From positions 74,291,147 to 74,355,146 of the forward strand of contig NC_080694.1 in assembly GCF_030445035.2 (NCBI RefSeq): DNA of 64,000 bases, given 5' to 3'. Every line of letters begins with the position of its first letter. Position 1 is the first letter of the stretch. This DNA comes from Dasypus novemcinctus (Eukaryota; Chordata; Mammalia; Cingulata; Dasypodidae). The notes beneath the pieces are model-generated. The model saw only the letters and a list, made by a program, of their open reading frames with translations. It did not search any database and was not told the DNA's origin. Made by a program: the position numbers and the translations under genes. Positions 23,394-34,783 of this stretch are shown in pieces.

Positions 23394-24099
23394 TGATTCA
23401 TTTTATTGCTACAATTGCTTTATTGCCGTGGTCTGGAATTGAACCCTCCTCATCTCTGAGATGCACCTGTACCGTTGTACCTGTGAAGGGATAACGTTGG
23501 GGAGACTTTTCACAACATCCATAGTGTTCTCTTGGCGACCTCCAGGAAAGACCCTCTCTCCAGTGTCAGTAAGGCGTTACCAGGTTTCTGGTGAATAACT
23601 GTCTAACATGTATGTTTTGGGTATTTTCACTAACTTTCCTCTTTGAGTTGGCTTCCAGGATACTCAGAGACCAGGTAAGGAGCCCCCTGGAGTGAGAGGG
23701 TGAAAGCTTATGGCCATGTGTGGGTGCCAAGTGTATCCCTGGATTCACTTTGTGTTTTTCTGGCTTTACTTTCACTTCAGGCCAATTTAGTCTCTTACCC
23801 AATTTTGAAAATCTTGTTCTGTGTGGTTTTTGTTGTTGTTCTTACTTAGAGTCCCTCTGGGATGAGATGGGGTAAAAATAAATAATAACCCCCTCACTAT
23901 GCCAGTACTGTCTTGGGGTGGAATCAGGCCAGGGACTTGGGGAGAGGCTGGAGAGAGATGGGGTGACAGGCCTTAGAGGGGTGGGGCAGGCCATGGAGCA
24001 GGGCTGGGGACTGTTCCCAGAGCACTTGGACCTGGGAAACGTCACATTTTGTAATTTTCAAAATAAACTTAACATTGTCAAAAAGTATTTAAATGTAAA
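23394..24099. other. Intergenic, no gene identified
   Basis: Mixed sequence. A minus ORF at 23566-23802 and a + ORF at 23918-24106 have no recognisable content. Confidence 0.5.
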
Positions 24100-24454
24100 T
24101 TTATAGCCTGAAATTGATAACAAAGGACAAATAGAAACAACTTATGCCAATATATTTGATAACTGAGACAAAATGGATAGTTTCCTTTAAAGAGACAAAT
24201 GATCAAAACTGAATCAAGAATAGAAAATGTGGAATAGCCATGTATCAATTAAGGAAATTAAATTCATAATGAGAAACCATCCCACAATGGAAACTCCAGG
24301 CTCAAGTGGCTGCACTGTTGAATTCTACCATACATTTAAGCAAGAATTTATATCACTACTATGGGAAATCTTAGAGAAAATAGAGGAGGAAAACACACTT
24401 TCAAATCATTTTGTGGGGCATCACCAAAATCCGAGAATGGTATCAAAAGAAAAC

Positions 24455-24874
24455 TGTGGTGGTTAAGTTCATGGGTCAACTGGGCCAGGCTGTGGTGTCC
24501 ACTTGTTTGGTCAAGCAAGCACTGGACTGATTGTTATTATGAGGACATTTCGTGTATTTAAGTCATCAGTATGTTGATGGCATCTATGGCTGATGACATC
24601 TATAATCAGCTGAGGATTTTGCCTTCAACGAGAGACATCTCATCAAATCAGTTGAAGGCCTTAAAAGGAGAATTGATGGTGTCAGCAGGCAGAAGAGGAA
24701 ATCTCCATCTCTACTTCAGACAGCTTCTCCTGGGGAATTCATGGAGAACCTTCACTGGAGTTCCCAGCTCGCAGCCTGCCCTTTGGATTTTGGAATTTGG
24801 ACTTGCCCCTCCCTACAGTCACGTGAGACAACTCTTATAAAAATCCATTTCCATAGAGAACACTTAGTAATACA
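24455..24874 (+). mobile_element. MLT2-like ERVL LTR
   Basis: Starts TGTGGTGGTTAAGTTCATGG and runs through GTCAACTGGGCCAGGCTGTG, CAATCAGTTGAAGGCCTTA and a GGACTTGCC-type block. Ends TAGTAATACA, as MLT2 LTRs do. Inserted inside the old L1. Target duplication not clear (A-rich on both sides). Confidence 0.75.
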
Positions 24875-25222
24875 AACACTTTATATCAATATCTCTCAGG
24901 AACCCTTTTCAAAAAGAAGCAAATTGAATCCAAAATAATTTTAAAATGATAAGACATCATGACCAAGAAAGTTTTATCCCTGATGCAAGTAGGGATGAAT
25001 ACATGAAAAGTACTCTAATTTATCATTTAACAGAATAAAGTAGAATAACAATAAGACCAACTCCATGTAGAAAACGCATTTAAAAGTCAGCATCCTTTGA
25101 TGATAAATTTCTCAGTAAACTGGGAATAGAAGGCAAGTTCTCCAAGGTGGTAAAGGGCATCTGTGAAAAATCTACAGATATCAGCATATTTTATCATAAA
25201 AGACCAAACACTTTCTAAGATG

Positions 25223-25237
25223 AAGAACAAGCAAAGG
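25223..25237. repeat. Target-site duplication of the young L1 (left copy)
   Basis: AAGAACAAGCAAAGG here pairs with AAGAACAAGGAAAGG at 36480-36494 (14 of 15 identical). It brackets the whole composite element and falls in the same place in the reading of the host L1. Confidence 0.85.
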
Positions 25238-27853
25238 GAGAGGGAGATCAAGATGGTGGCTGAGTGAACTTGTCTTGCAGTCTCTCCTAGGAAGAGGCAG
25301 CTGGGCGCCGCTGGAGGTTCTCCAAGGCCGGGCTTTTTCGGGATTTTTGCAGGGCAGGAAGTGTCTGGACATCGATTTGGTGGAAAGGTAATGGAGAGGA
25401 TTGGTCTATAAGATATAATTTGGGTTCTATTGCCCAGAGGTGAGACCTGCACACGGGTTGCTCCCTCTTTGGGGGTGGGTGGAGCCACGGTATTGGCACG
25501 GCGGCTCTGCTTTTTGGTGGCTCTGCGGTGCTGGGGAGTTCGTGAGTCCTGGGTGGGCTGTTGGGGGGTTGATGGGACGGGACACCTTTGCAGATCGATT
25601 TGGGGAGACATGAGGGCAAGCATGCAAAAGTTTGGCTCTCAGAACTGGCCGCCTCCGAGGTCTGAGGCACGAAATACGCCTCCCTTGGTTGGCCCCTCGG
25701 GATGAGGTATGCACCTACGCCTCCCTGCAGGGGAAACTCATGCAAGCCCCCTCACACCATTTCCATCTGGGCCAATCTCAGGGCCTCCTACCTCGTAAAG
25801 ACACGCCTGCTCTCTTCCACCTATCAGCGAGCTATCCAGCTCAGCCCTCTCAAATTTAAGCTCTCCCTAGTAACTACTGACCAGCCTGGTAGACGAGTTC
25901 TGCTTCTATGCCCTTATAAGGTAACAACAGCTAATCTAGCCTATCAGAACCCAATCACCCTCCACCAATCCCCTCTCTTCATACTCTATAAAACTGCTTG
26001 TACTTCCTCAATAAAGTAGACCTGCGCCATCCGCCTCATCTCCGCAGTTGTCCTTCGAGTCACTGTGCGTCCTCTCATGCCTGTGCCTCCCCACCCCGAG
26101 CCCCCTGTCTAGAGAAGCGGGGGCTCCTCACCTCAGAGACAGACGGTGTTTTGTTGTGAAGCGGGGGAATTTTTGATTGTGGACACAAATAATAGCGCTT
26201 CTGCCTGGAGCCCCACCCCCACAAGCCTGGCTGCCGATCTGCAATGGAATTAGATTGTTGGCAATAAAGGGACGTACTTGGGATGTTGTTACATGATGCG
26301 GCAAGGGAGGGGGACATGTCTGGAAGCCGAGTGGGGAATATTTTGCGAAGCCTGGGAATTCCGGTTTTGGAATCTGTTTTCCGCATTTCCAACTGGAGCC
26401 CAGCCCATGGGCCGGGCTTCGGATCTGCATCATTAAATTGGCTGTGGTGTAGATGCACCCTCACGTGGCCGTTTTGTGGGATCACAGGGTGGGAGCTGTC
26501 CAAAAGCTGAATTGACGATATACCCACATAAATAAACCCTAGTGAGTAAGTGAATTGCAGGGTTCAGACATAATATAGAGTTTGCAGATCTGGCTTCCCC
26601 CATAGGGCTGGGACTCAGCCGCGGGGATCCCTGAGGGCTGTGTTACACTGCAGGACTCCTAGGCTTCCTGTTGACCAGATTTGAGGTTGCCGGGTCTGAA
26701 TCCCCTAAACTCTCGTAGCCCACAACCCAGAGTCTCACACCTCTTGAGCCTTCAATATCTCAGACTTTCCACCCCTGAATCCATCACGCCCTGAGGTCCA
26801 TCTGAGGTACTTGAATGCCCTAGCCTACAACATTTGCATTTTTTCTTTATCATTTCATTTTGTTTTGTTTTTATTTTCATTTTATCTTTTTTTTTTTTTT
26901 ACTTTCTTTAATGGCCTGATTGCTAATATTGCATTATCCCCTAGTCTTTTCTCCCAGTGTATCCCCCAAAGTCTTTTTCTTATTCAGTTATTTAGGGTTT
27001 TTTTTTCTTGTTGTTGTTGTAGTTGGTGTTGCAATTGTGGTTTGTGTATATCTGTTTTTTTCTTTCCCATAACTGTTCCCCACCCTTTGCCCACCCCCTT
27101 TTTCTTTCTTCCTTTATTCTCTTCTTTCTTTTTTTCTTTTCTTTTTCTGTTTTCCCTCTCCCTCTTGTCCCTTATTTTCTACTTATTTTATTTTAACTCA
27201 ATTATACAATAGGTGCAGCAGGGAACACCTCACATTTGCTGGGTTTTCTCATCCTCCACTGCCTCGTTTCTGTGTGAACTGATTTAGGCTAACTACACTA
27301 TCCCCTTTCCCCTACATCTTGATATCCACCATCATCTACTGTCTCTCCTATATTCCACCTCCCACCTCCTTTTCTTTGATCCACAAAGTGTCTAACTCTT
27401 AATTTCTAATACCTTTCTTTTGTTTTCTGTCTGTTATCCACTCTTGAAACTATTACCTTTCTTTTCTCTTTCCCTCTCTCATGAAAATAATAGCTATTTA
27501 GCTCATAGCATATTCCTCCCATATTCAGTCATCTACCTCATAATAGGTACTCTACCTACTGTTATAACTCTACACAATTTACATGAATCTAACCTCCGTC
27601 CTCCCAGATCTCATATTCTTGCTTTGTTAACATATATCACCAATACTACTTTACACTTTTTCCTTGCTTACACAATTGCCTTTCCCTGACACTAATACTT
27701 TTCTTTAAAGAGAACTTAACCAGCAACAAGAAATTAGAATAAGAAGAACAAACTGACAAAGAGAAGATATAACACTTACACAAAAACAACAGCTAATTAA
27801 TCTCCAAGAGTAGACAAAGAAGCTAAGGAACTGATTAAAACCGTCAAGATAAA
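25238..27853 (+). promoter_or_regulatory. L1 5' UTR / internal promoter region, unusually long
   Basis: About 2.6 kb from the GATCAAGATGGTGGCTGAG start to ORF1. The first kilobase is GC-rich, and 26800-27700 is strongly T-rich. It includes the LTR-like block at ~25700-26110. Even without that it is longer than the ~0.9 kb I know for human L1. Confidence 0.75.
25700..26110 (+). mobile_element. LTR-like promoter block inside the L1 5' UTR
   Basis: Shows U3-R-U5 style signals: CTCTATAAAACTGCTTG (~25984, TATA box), CCTCAATAAAGTAGACC (~26008, poly(A) signal just downstream as in ERV1 R regions) and a pyrimidine-rich U5-like part ending near GAGCCCCCTGTC. Upstream, CAATC/CCAAT-like boxes (~25950, ~25966). 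No clean TG...CA ends or target duplication found. An 11-bp direct repeat TACGCCTCCCT flanks 34 bp near the left side. It could be native 5' UTR. Confidence 0.45.
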
Positions 27854-27970
27854 ATGCTGACCAGACAGCAACAAAAATCTACAAACCAAACCAGTAATCA
27901 GGAAAACATGGCTGAATCCAATCAACAAACCAAAAATCAGGAAGGGGAGCAGAACTTCGCACAAGCAATG

Positions 27971-28986
27971 AAAGATCTCAGAGTTTATATGGCTATGAGT
28001 CTCTTAAAAAAAAAAGAGTCTGGAGGCTGTCAGAAGGATTGCCCTTATGCACAACTGAGTGGAGTCTAAGAGACAGATAAAGTAGATACAATCTCCAGGT
28101 ATTGGTTCCTTGGAGGGCTAAAGGGACCCACGGGTTCTATGGTCATGGCAGATAGGGTTCACTGCCATGTCAGATGGCCCTTCTTTGGAGCTGGTGTTTC
28201 TGCGTGATGAAACTGGACCCAGAGGGGATCTCTTTTCATAAGACTATCATGCTACTTTACTGGAATTGTAGTTGGTATTGGGGTTTCAGATATATTTAGG
28301 GGATTGAATCTTTTTACTTACAATATGATAACCAGGCCCTGAGCCTCAACAGACTCCAGCTCCTACAATCTGATTTATTGGACTCACCTCACTCAGCTAA
28401 GATGGAGTTGAAGAAGGACAACCACCACACCATGGAGCCTAGAGTGCCTACAACTGAAAGCAGGAGGATTGCACCCAGTAACCATGTGGAATCTGAGCCT
28501 CCTCTTGACATAGAGGTGCAACGGACACAACCAATCCAAGGACCTCAGAGAAAAGGTGGCATTGGAGTGGGAAAAGTGGACATGGTGGCTGATGGGTATG
28601 GGGAATGGCAGGAAGAGATGAGACGTGGAGGTGCCTTTGGGACTTGGAGTTGCCCTGGATGGTGCTTCAGGGGCAATCACCGGACATTGTAAATCCTCCC
28701 AGGGCTCACTGGATGGAATGGGGGAGAGTGTGGGCCATGATGTGGACCAATGACCATTAGGTGCAGAGATACCCAGAGATGTACTTACCAAATGCAATGG
28801 ATGTGTCATAATGATGGGAGTGAGTGTTGCTGGGGGGGAGGGGTGCAGTGGGGCTGGTGGGGTCGAATGGGACCTCATATTTTTTTTTAATGTAATATTT
28901 TTACAAAATCTATTTTAAAAATGTGCTTTCAAAAAAATAAATAAATAAATAAAGTTAAATATTAAAAAAAAAAAGAAAGATCTCAG
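27971..28986 (+). mobile_element. 5'-truncated module copy B inserted in L1 ORF1
   Basis: The insert (27982-28975) begins AGTTTATATGGCTATGAGTC, equivalent to ~35541 of the module, and ends in a poly(A)-type tail. AAAGATCTCAG at 27971-27981 and 28976-28986 is a perfect 11-bp target duplication. It carries the open 96-codon module ORF (28402-28692). Confidence 0.95.
28402..28692 (+). CDS. Module ORF, 96 codons, copy B
   Basis: Starts ATG with MELKKDNHHTMEPRVPTTES and ends RGNHRTL before TAA. No domain recognised. The protein would be charged, without transmembrane segment or signal peptide, with a Gly/Trp/Cys-rich end (FGTWSCPGWCFRG). Of the differences from copy C that I counted by eye, about six replace an amino acid and five are silent, with no indel. 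Whether it is translated is unknown; it may be chance openness in a young repeat. Confidence 0.35.
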   Translation: MELKKDNHHTMEPRVPTTESRRIAPSNHVESEPPLDIEVQRTQPIQGPQRKGGIGVGKVDMVADGYGEWQEEMRRGGAFGTWSCPGWCFRGNHRTL

Positions 28987-29905
28987 AACATTTATCACTG
29001 ACAAATTTGATGAAGTAATGAAAGAGGTTAACAACATGAAGACAACACTTGGAGAGGAAATTGCAGATATATGCAAAAAGATAACAGATATGATGGGAAT
29101 GAACACCACAGTTCAAGAAATCAAAAATACACTTGCAGCAAATATCAGCAGACTAGAAGAGGCAGAGCAGAGAATTAGTGATGTGGAAGACAGTACATCA
29201 GAAATCAAACAGATAGTAGAAGGGGTTGATAAAAAGATAGAAAAAATCCAGCTAGGACTTAAGGACCTGAATGACAATGCAAAATGCTCAAACATACATA
29301 TAATAGACATTCCAGAAGGAGAAGAGAAGGGAAAGGGGTCAGAAGGAGTGTTGCAGGAAATAATGGCTGAAAACTTCCCAAATCTACTGAAAGAGACAGA
29401 TGTACATATCCAAAAAGCACAGTGCACTCCACTAGTCATAAACCCCAACAGGCCCACCCCAAGACATATACTTGTCAAATTATCCAATGCTGAAGACAAA
29501 GAGAAAATCCTAAAAGCAGCAAGAGAAAAGAAAACCATCACATACAAGGGAAGCTCCATAAGATTAAGTGCTGATTTCTCATCTGAAACCATGGAGGCAA
29601 GAAGGCAGTGGTATGATATAGTCAAGGTACTAAGGGGAAAAAATTTCCAACGAAGAATACTCTATCCAGCTAAACTAGCATTCAAACATGATGGAGAGTT
29701 CAAAATACTCACAGATAAACAGAAACTGAAAGAGTATACCAACAAGAAGCCTCCCCTTCAAGAAATTCTAAAGGGAGTTCTGCAGGAAGAAAGGAAAAAA
29801 CAGGACAGGCAGAGTTGGAGGAGAGTATAAGAGCAACAAAAAAAGACAAAAATAGAAGGAAAAAAAATACAAACAAAATATGACAAACACAAATCCAATC
29901 AAAAT

Positions 29906-32900
29906 ATGGCTAACACAAATAATTCCTTGAAAGTAATAACACTGAATGTCAACGGATTAAACTCATCTATCAAAAGATTCAGACTGGGACATTGGATAAG
30001 GAAATATGACCCATCTATATGCTGTCTACACGAGACACATCTTAGACCCAGAGACACATGGAGATTGAAAGTGAATGGCTGGAAAACAATCATACAAGCA
30101 AACAATGACCAAAATAAGGCAGGAGTAGCTATATTAATATCAGACAAAATAGACTTTAAATGTGAAACAATTGTGAGAGACAAAGAAGGATACTACATTT
30201 TAGTGAAAGGGAAAATGTGTCAAGAAGATCAAACAATCATAAATATTTATGCTCCTAACAAGGGTGCCTCTAAATACATGAGGCAAACGCTGGAAAAACT
30301 AAGTGAAACAATAGATGCATCTACAATTATAGTGGGGGATTTTAACACACCACTATCTACCTTGGACAGAACATCTCAAAAGAGAATCACTAAAGAAACA
30401 AAACATTTGAACAGTATATTAGAGGAGCTGGATCTAATAGACATATATAGATCATTACACCCAAACACAGCAGGATATACATTTTTCTCAAGTGCACATG
30501 GAACATTCTCCAAGATAGACCATATGCTAGGCCACAAAGAAAGGCTGAATGAATTCAGAAAGATTGAAATCATACAAAACAATATCTCTGACCACAGTGA
30601 AGTCAAGCTGGAAATTTGCAAGGGACAGAGGCCCAGAATTCACACCACAATTTGGAAATTAAACAGCACACTCTTAGAAAAACAGTGGGTCAAAAAGGAA
30701 ATCTCAAAAGAAATCAATGACTACCTTGAAACAAATGATAATGATAACACAACATACCAAAATTTATGGGATGCAGCAAAAGCAGTACTGAGAGGGAAGT
30801 TTATAGCCATAAATTCATATATCAAAAAAGAAGAAAGCAAAAATTGAAGAGCTAACTGCACATTTGAAGGAATTAGAAAAACAACAACAAAGTAACCCAA
30901 CAGAAAGAAGGAGGGAAATAACAAAGATAAGAGCAGAACTAAATGAAATAGAAAATAAGAAAGCACTTGAAAAGATAAACAAGACCAAGAGCTGGTTTTT
31001 TGAGATCAACAAAATAGACAAACCTTTAGTGAGACTAACAAAGAAAAAGAGAGAGAAGATGCAAATACACAAAATAAGAAATGAGAAAGGCGATATCACC
31101 ACTGACCCCATAGAAATAAAGACTATCATAAGAGTATACTTTGAAAAACTATATTCTAACAAAAATGACAATTTAGAGGAAATGGACAAATTCCTAGAAA
31201 CACATAAGCAGCCCATATTGACAAAAAAAGAAATTGATGATCTTAACAAACCAATCACAAGCAAAGAGGTAGAATCAATCATTAAAAATCTCCCAAAAAA
31301 GAAGAGCCCAGGGCCAGACAGCTTCACAGGTGAATTCTACAAAACATTCCGGAAAGAACTAACACCAATCCTGCTGAAACTATTCCAAAAAATCGAAACA
31401 GAAGGAACATTGCTGAACTCCTTCTATGATGCCAACATTACCCTAGTACCAAAGCCAAACAAAGACACCACAAGAAAGGAAAATTACAGACCAATTTCTC
31501 TAATGAACCTAGACGCAAAAATATTTAACAAAATACTTGCTAATCGTATTCAACAGCACATTAAATGAATTATACACCACGACCAAGAGGGATTTATTCC
31601 AGGTATGCAAGGATGGTTCAACATAGGAAAATCAATCAACGTAATACACCATATAAACAGATTGAAGGAAAAAAATCACATGATTATATCTATAGATGCA
31701 GAAAAAGCATTTGACAAAATACAGCACCCTTTCTTGATAAAAACACTCCAAAAGATTGGAATACAAGGAAATTTTTTGAACATGATAAAGAGTATATACT
31801 AAAAACCTAAAGCCAACATTGTTTACAATGGAGAAATCCTAAAATCCTTCCCTCTAAACTCAGGAACAAGACAAGGATGCCCATTGTCTCCGCTCCTATT
31901 TAACATAGTCTTAGAAGTACTTGCTCGAGCACTGAGGCAAGAACCAAATATAAAAGGCATTCAGATTGGAAAGGAAGAAGTAAAAATTTCATTATTTGCA
32001 GATGACATGATCCTATACATAGAAAATCCTGAGAGATCTACAACAAAGCTTCTAGAACTCATAAATGAGTTTAGTAAAGTCGCAGGTTATAAGATCAATG
32101 TGCAAAAATCAGTAGCATTTCTGTACACCAATAATGAGCAAGATCAGGAGGATATCAAGAAACAAATACCATTCACAATAGTAAATAAAAAAATCAAATA
32201 CTTAGGAATAAATTTAACTAAAGAGGTAAAAAACATATACACCAAGAACTATACAAGACTGTTCAAGGAAATCAAAGAAGACCTAAATAAATGGAAGAAT
32301 ATTCCTTGTTCATGGATAGGAAGACTGAATATTATTAAGATGTCTATCCTACCAAAACTGATCTACACATTCAATGCAATGCCAATAAAAATCAACACAG
32401 CATTCTTTAAGGAACTAGAAAAACTAACTATGAAATTTATTTGGAAAGGAAAGAGACCCCTAATAGCCAAAGACATATTGAAAAAGAAAAACGAAATTGG
32501 AGGAATCACACTACCTGACTTCAAAACATACTACAAAGGTACAGTAGTGAAACCAGCATGGTATTGGCATAAGGAGAGACACACAGACCAATGGAATAGA
32601 ATTGAAAGCTCTGATATAGAACCTCACATATATAGCCACATAATATTCGATAAAGCCACCAAACCTTCTCAACTGGGAGAGAGTGGCCTATTCAACAAAT
32701 GGTGCCTGGAGAACTGGATATCCATATGTAGAAGAATGAAAGAGGATTACCATCTCACACCTTATACAAAGATCAACTCAAGATGGATCAAAGACCTAAA
32801 TATAAGAGCCAAGACCATAAAAACCTTGGAAAGCAGCGTAGGGAAACATCTACAGGACCTTGTAATAGGAAATGGCTTCATGAATATCACACCAAAAGCA

Positions 32901-33716
32901 CGAGCAGCAAAAGAACTAATAGATAAATGGGACTTCCTCAAAATTAAAGCCTTCTGCACCTCAAAGGAATTTGTCAAGAAAGTAAAAAGGGAGCCCACAC
33001 AGTGGGAGAAAATATTTGGCAACCATATATCTGATAAGAAACTTATAACTTGCATATATAAAGAACTCATATATCTTGAAAATAAAAAGATAAACAACCC
33101 ATTTAAAAAATGGGGAAAAGATTTAAACAGACACTTCTCCAAAGAAGAAATACAAATGGCTAAAAAGCACATGAAAAAATGCTCCAAATCTCTAGCTATC
33201 AGGGAAATGCAAATCAAAACTACAATGAGATACCATCTTACTCCCATAAGATTGGCAGCTATGAAAAAAACAGAAGAATACAAATGCTGGAGAGGATGTG
33301 AAGAAAGGGGAACACTCATCCACTGCTGGTGGGAATGCAGAAGGATCCAACCATTCTGGAGGAGAGTTTGGCAGTTTTTCAAAAAACTAACCATAGATTT
33401 GCCATATGATCCAGCAATACCACTGCTGGGTATATACCCAGCAGAACTGAAAACAAGGACACAAACCGATATATGTACACCAATGTTCATAGCAGCATTG
33501 TTCACTATCGCCAAAAATTGGAATCAACCCAAATGCCCACCAACAGATGAGTGGATCAATAAAATATGGTGTATACACACAATGGAATACTACTCGGCTA
33601 TAAGAACAAATACACTACAAACACACGTGATAACATGGATGAATCTTGAGAACCTTATGTTGAGTGAAGCAACCCAGGCATTGAAGGACAAATACTACAT
33701 GACCTCAATGATATGA
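29906..33716 (+). pseudogene. L1 ORF2 (endonuclease/reverse transcriptase), one frameshift and two stops
   Basis: ORF2p nicks target DNA and primes reverse transcription. The start [18 protein letters not shown] is at 29906, 75 bp after ORF1. Endonuclease signatures: [35 protein letters not shown] one-base change near 30835-30845 shifts the frame (SYIKKEE to the next frame). The reverse transcriptase follows with [30 protein letters not shown], a TGA at 31566, a TAA near 31800, then [18 protein letters not shown] and the catalytic [10 protein letters not shown]. The C-terminal Cys motif is intact ([18 protein letters not shown]). Total length ~1270 codons is normal. The three lesions make this copy non-autonomous. 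Confidence 0.95.
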
Positions 33717-34783
33717 AATAAACAAGCTGCCTCAGAGAACTAGAGACTGAACGATAGGCTTACAGAAAATTGGGGGGTGGAGGAAGGATGTGAGCCGACG
33801 TCTGCAGGAGTGGAATCTATGATGAGCTGGTGGTAAGTATGAACACAAAGAAGAGATAAAATGGGGGCAAGGAGTTGCCTTTGGGTGGGGCTTTGCGAGT
33901 TTGAGGGGGGCTGGGGACGGGCGGTTGGGTAATATTGCCCAAAAAGTGGGGGGAGGGAGGGGTAGCATACGAACATAGGAGAGCGTCAGGCGTTGGTTGA
34001 GAGTAAAATGCTGAGAAAATCGTATCAAAATATAATTAAGAGGGTTACCTGTTTAGGATGCTTGGAGGGGATGATCTGATGCGGGATGGGCTCCTGGGGA
34101 ATGTCTGAATGCTCATTGTGCCAGAGTGGGTGGTACCATTGAGTAGAGACCAAAGTAGTGAGAGTGGGGGTGAACCCACATCCTGGCGAGGACGAATGCC
34201 ATCAAATAGAGGGAACTGCATCTCTTGAGAGAAAGGGTGGCTCCCAGGGCGTTGGGGCAGTTGAGCAAGTTAGGCCCTGAACACTGTTGCAAGGTTCTCT
34301 GGACGTGGCTCCTCAGGAAACGGAGGTTGGATGTCACTGTGGGCACCAAGGGGATGGGAAAATGGATGTTAAATGTGTGGAACCAAGGTAAAGGTGGGGT
34401 AAGAGAGGAGTTTCGCGAGACTACACAAGGATGCATATAAAACATGTAATATTACACCATAAACATATAAGGGACGACAGACTGAGAATGTAAACCATAA
34501 TGTAAAACATAGGATAACTAAAAATTTAGAAAACTGTATGTCCTAAAGTATGCACCACAATGTAAGCACAGATGTCACCTTGTTTGAAAGCTATTGTCTC
34601 AGACTCTGTACATCACTGTAAGTAAATATGATGTGAATAGGTTGTAAGAGTATCACTGTGGAAGGGAAAAGGTTTTGTGGTGGATGTGTGGGAGTGCTGT
34701 ATATTGTACATATGAATTGCTGTGGTCTAGGGCTCTAGTGAAGAGAAGTTCAATAATTAGGGGAAAAAGAAAAAAGAAAAAGA
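33717..34783 (+). other. L1 3' UTR with G-rich tracts
   Basis: Contains several G-run clusters: TTGGGGGGTGGAGGAAGG (~33770), GAGGGGGGCTGGGGACGGG (~33903) and GTGGGGGGAGGGAGGGG (~33947), of the kind that can fold as G-quadruplexes and are known from primate L1 3' UTRs. It ends at GAAGTTCAATAATTAGGGG plus an A-rich stretch (34757-34780), which looks like an original L1 tail. Confidence 0.75.

Larger units (their letters stand above)
24100..25237 (+). mobile_element. Old L1 ORF2 remnant, left part (host of the young L1)
   Basis: Decayed ORF2 text. The stretch CATGACCAAGAAAGTTTTAT plus CCCTGATGCAAG matches the HHDQVGFIPGMQ region of L1 reverse transcriptase. The sequence at 25201-25237 (ctttctaagatgaagaacaa...) corresponds to the [18 protein letters not shown] site, where the young L1 has inserted. 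The element resumes at 36480. It is also interrupted at 24455 by an LTR. Confidence 0.8.
27854..29830 (+). pseudogene. L1 ORF1 (RNA-binding chaperone), split by an insertion
   Basis: ORF1p coats L1 RNA as a trimeric coiled-coil/RRM protein. The frame starts MLTRQQQKSTNQTSNQ at 27854, stops being L1 at 27981 and resumes at 28987. The two parts are in frame with each other and sum to 324 codons including the stop, close to the human 338. The second part has the coiled-coil heptads (~29040-29270), the RRM with HIIDIPEGEE (~29300) and RPTPRHILVKL (~29450), and the C-terminal domain with AAREKKTITYKGSSIRLSAD (~29515-29575) and RILYPAKLAF. There is no other stop. Only the 994-bp insertion and one target-duplication copy disrupt it. 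Confidence 0.93.

Noticed and set aside
26811..27212. 133-codon hydrophobic Phe/Leu/Ser-rich ORF as a membrane protein
   Set aside because: It is the T-rich part of the L1 5' UTR; T-runs read as Phe/Leu/Ser.
32762..33514. 250-codon minus-strand ORF
   Set aside because: Lies wholly antisense to L1 ORF2 and is a shadow of it.
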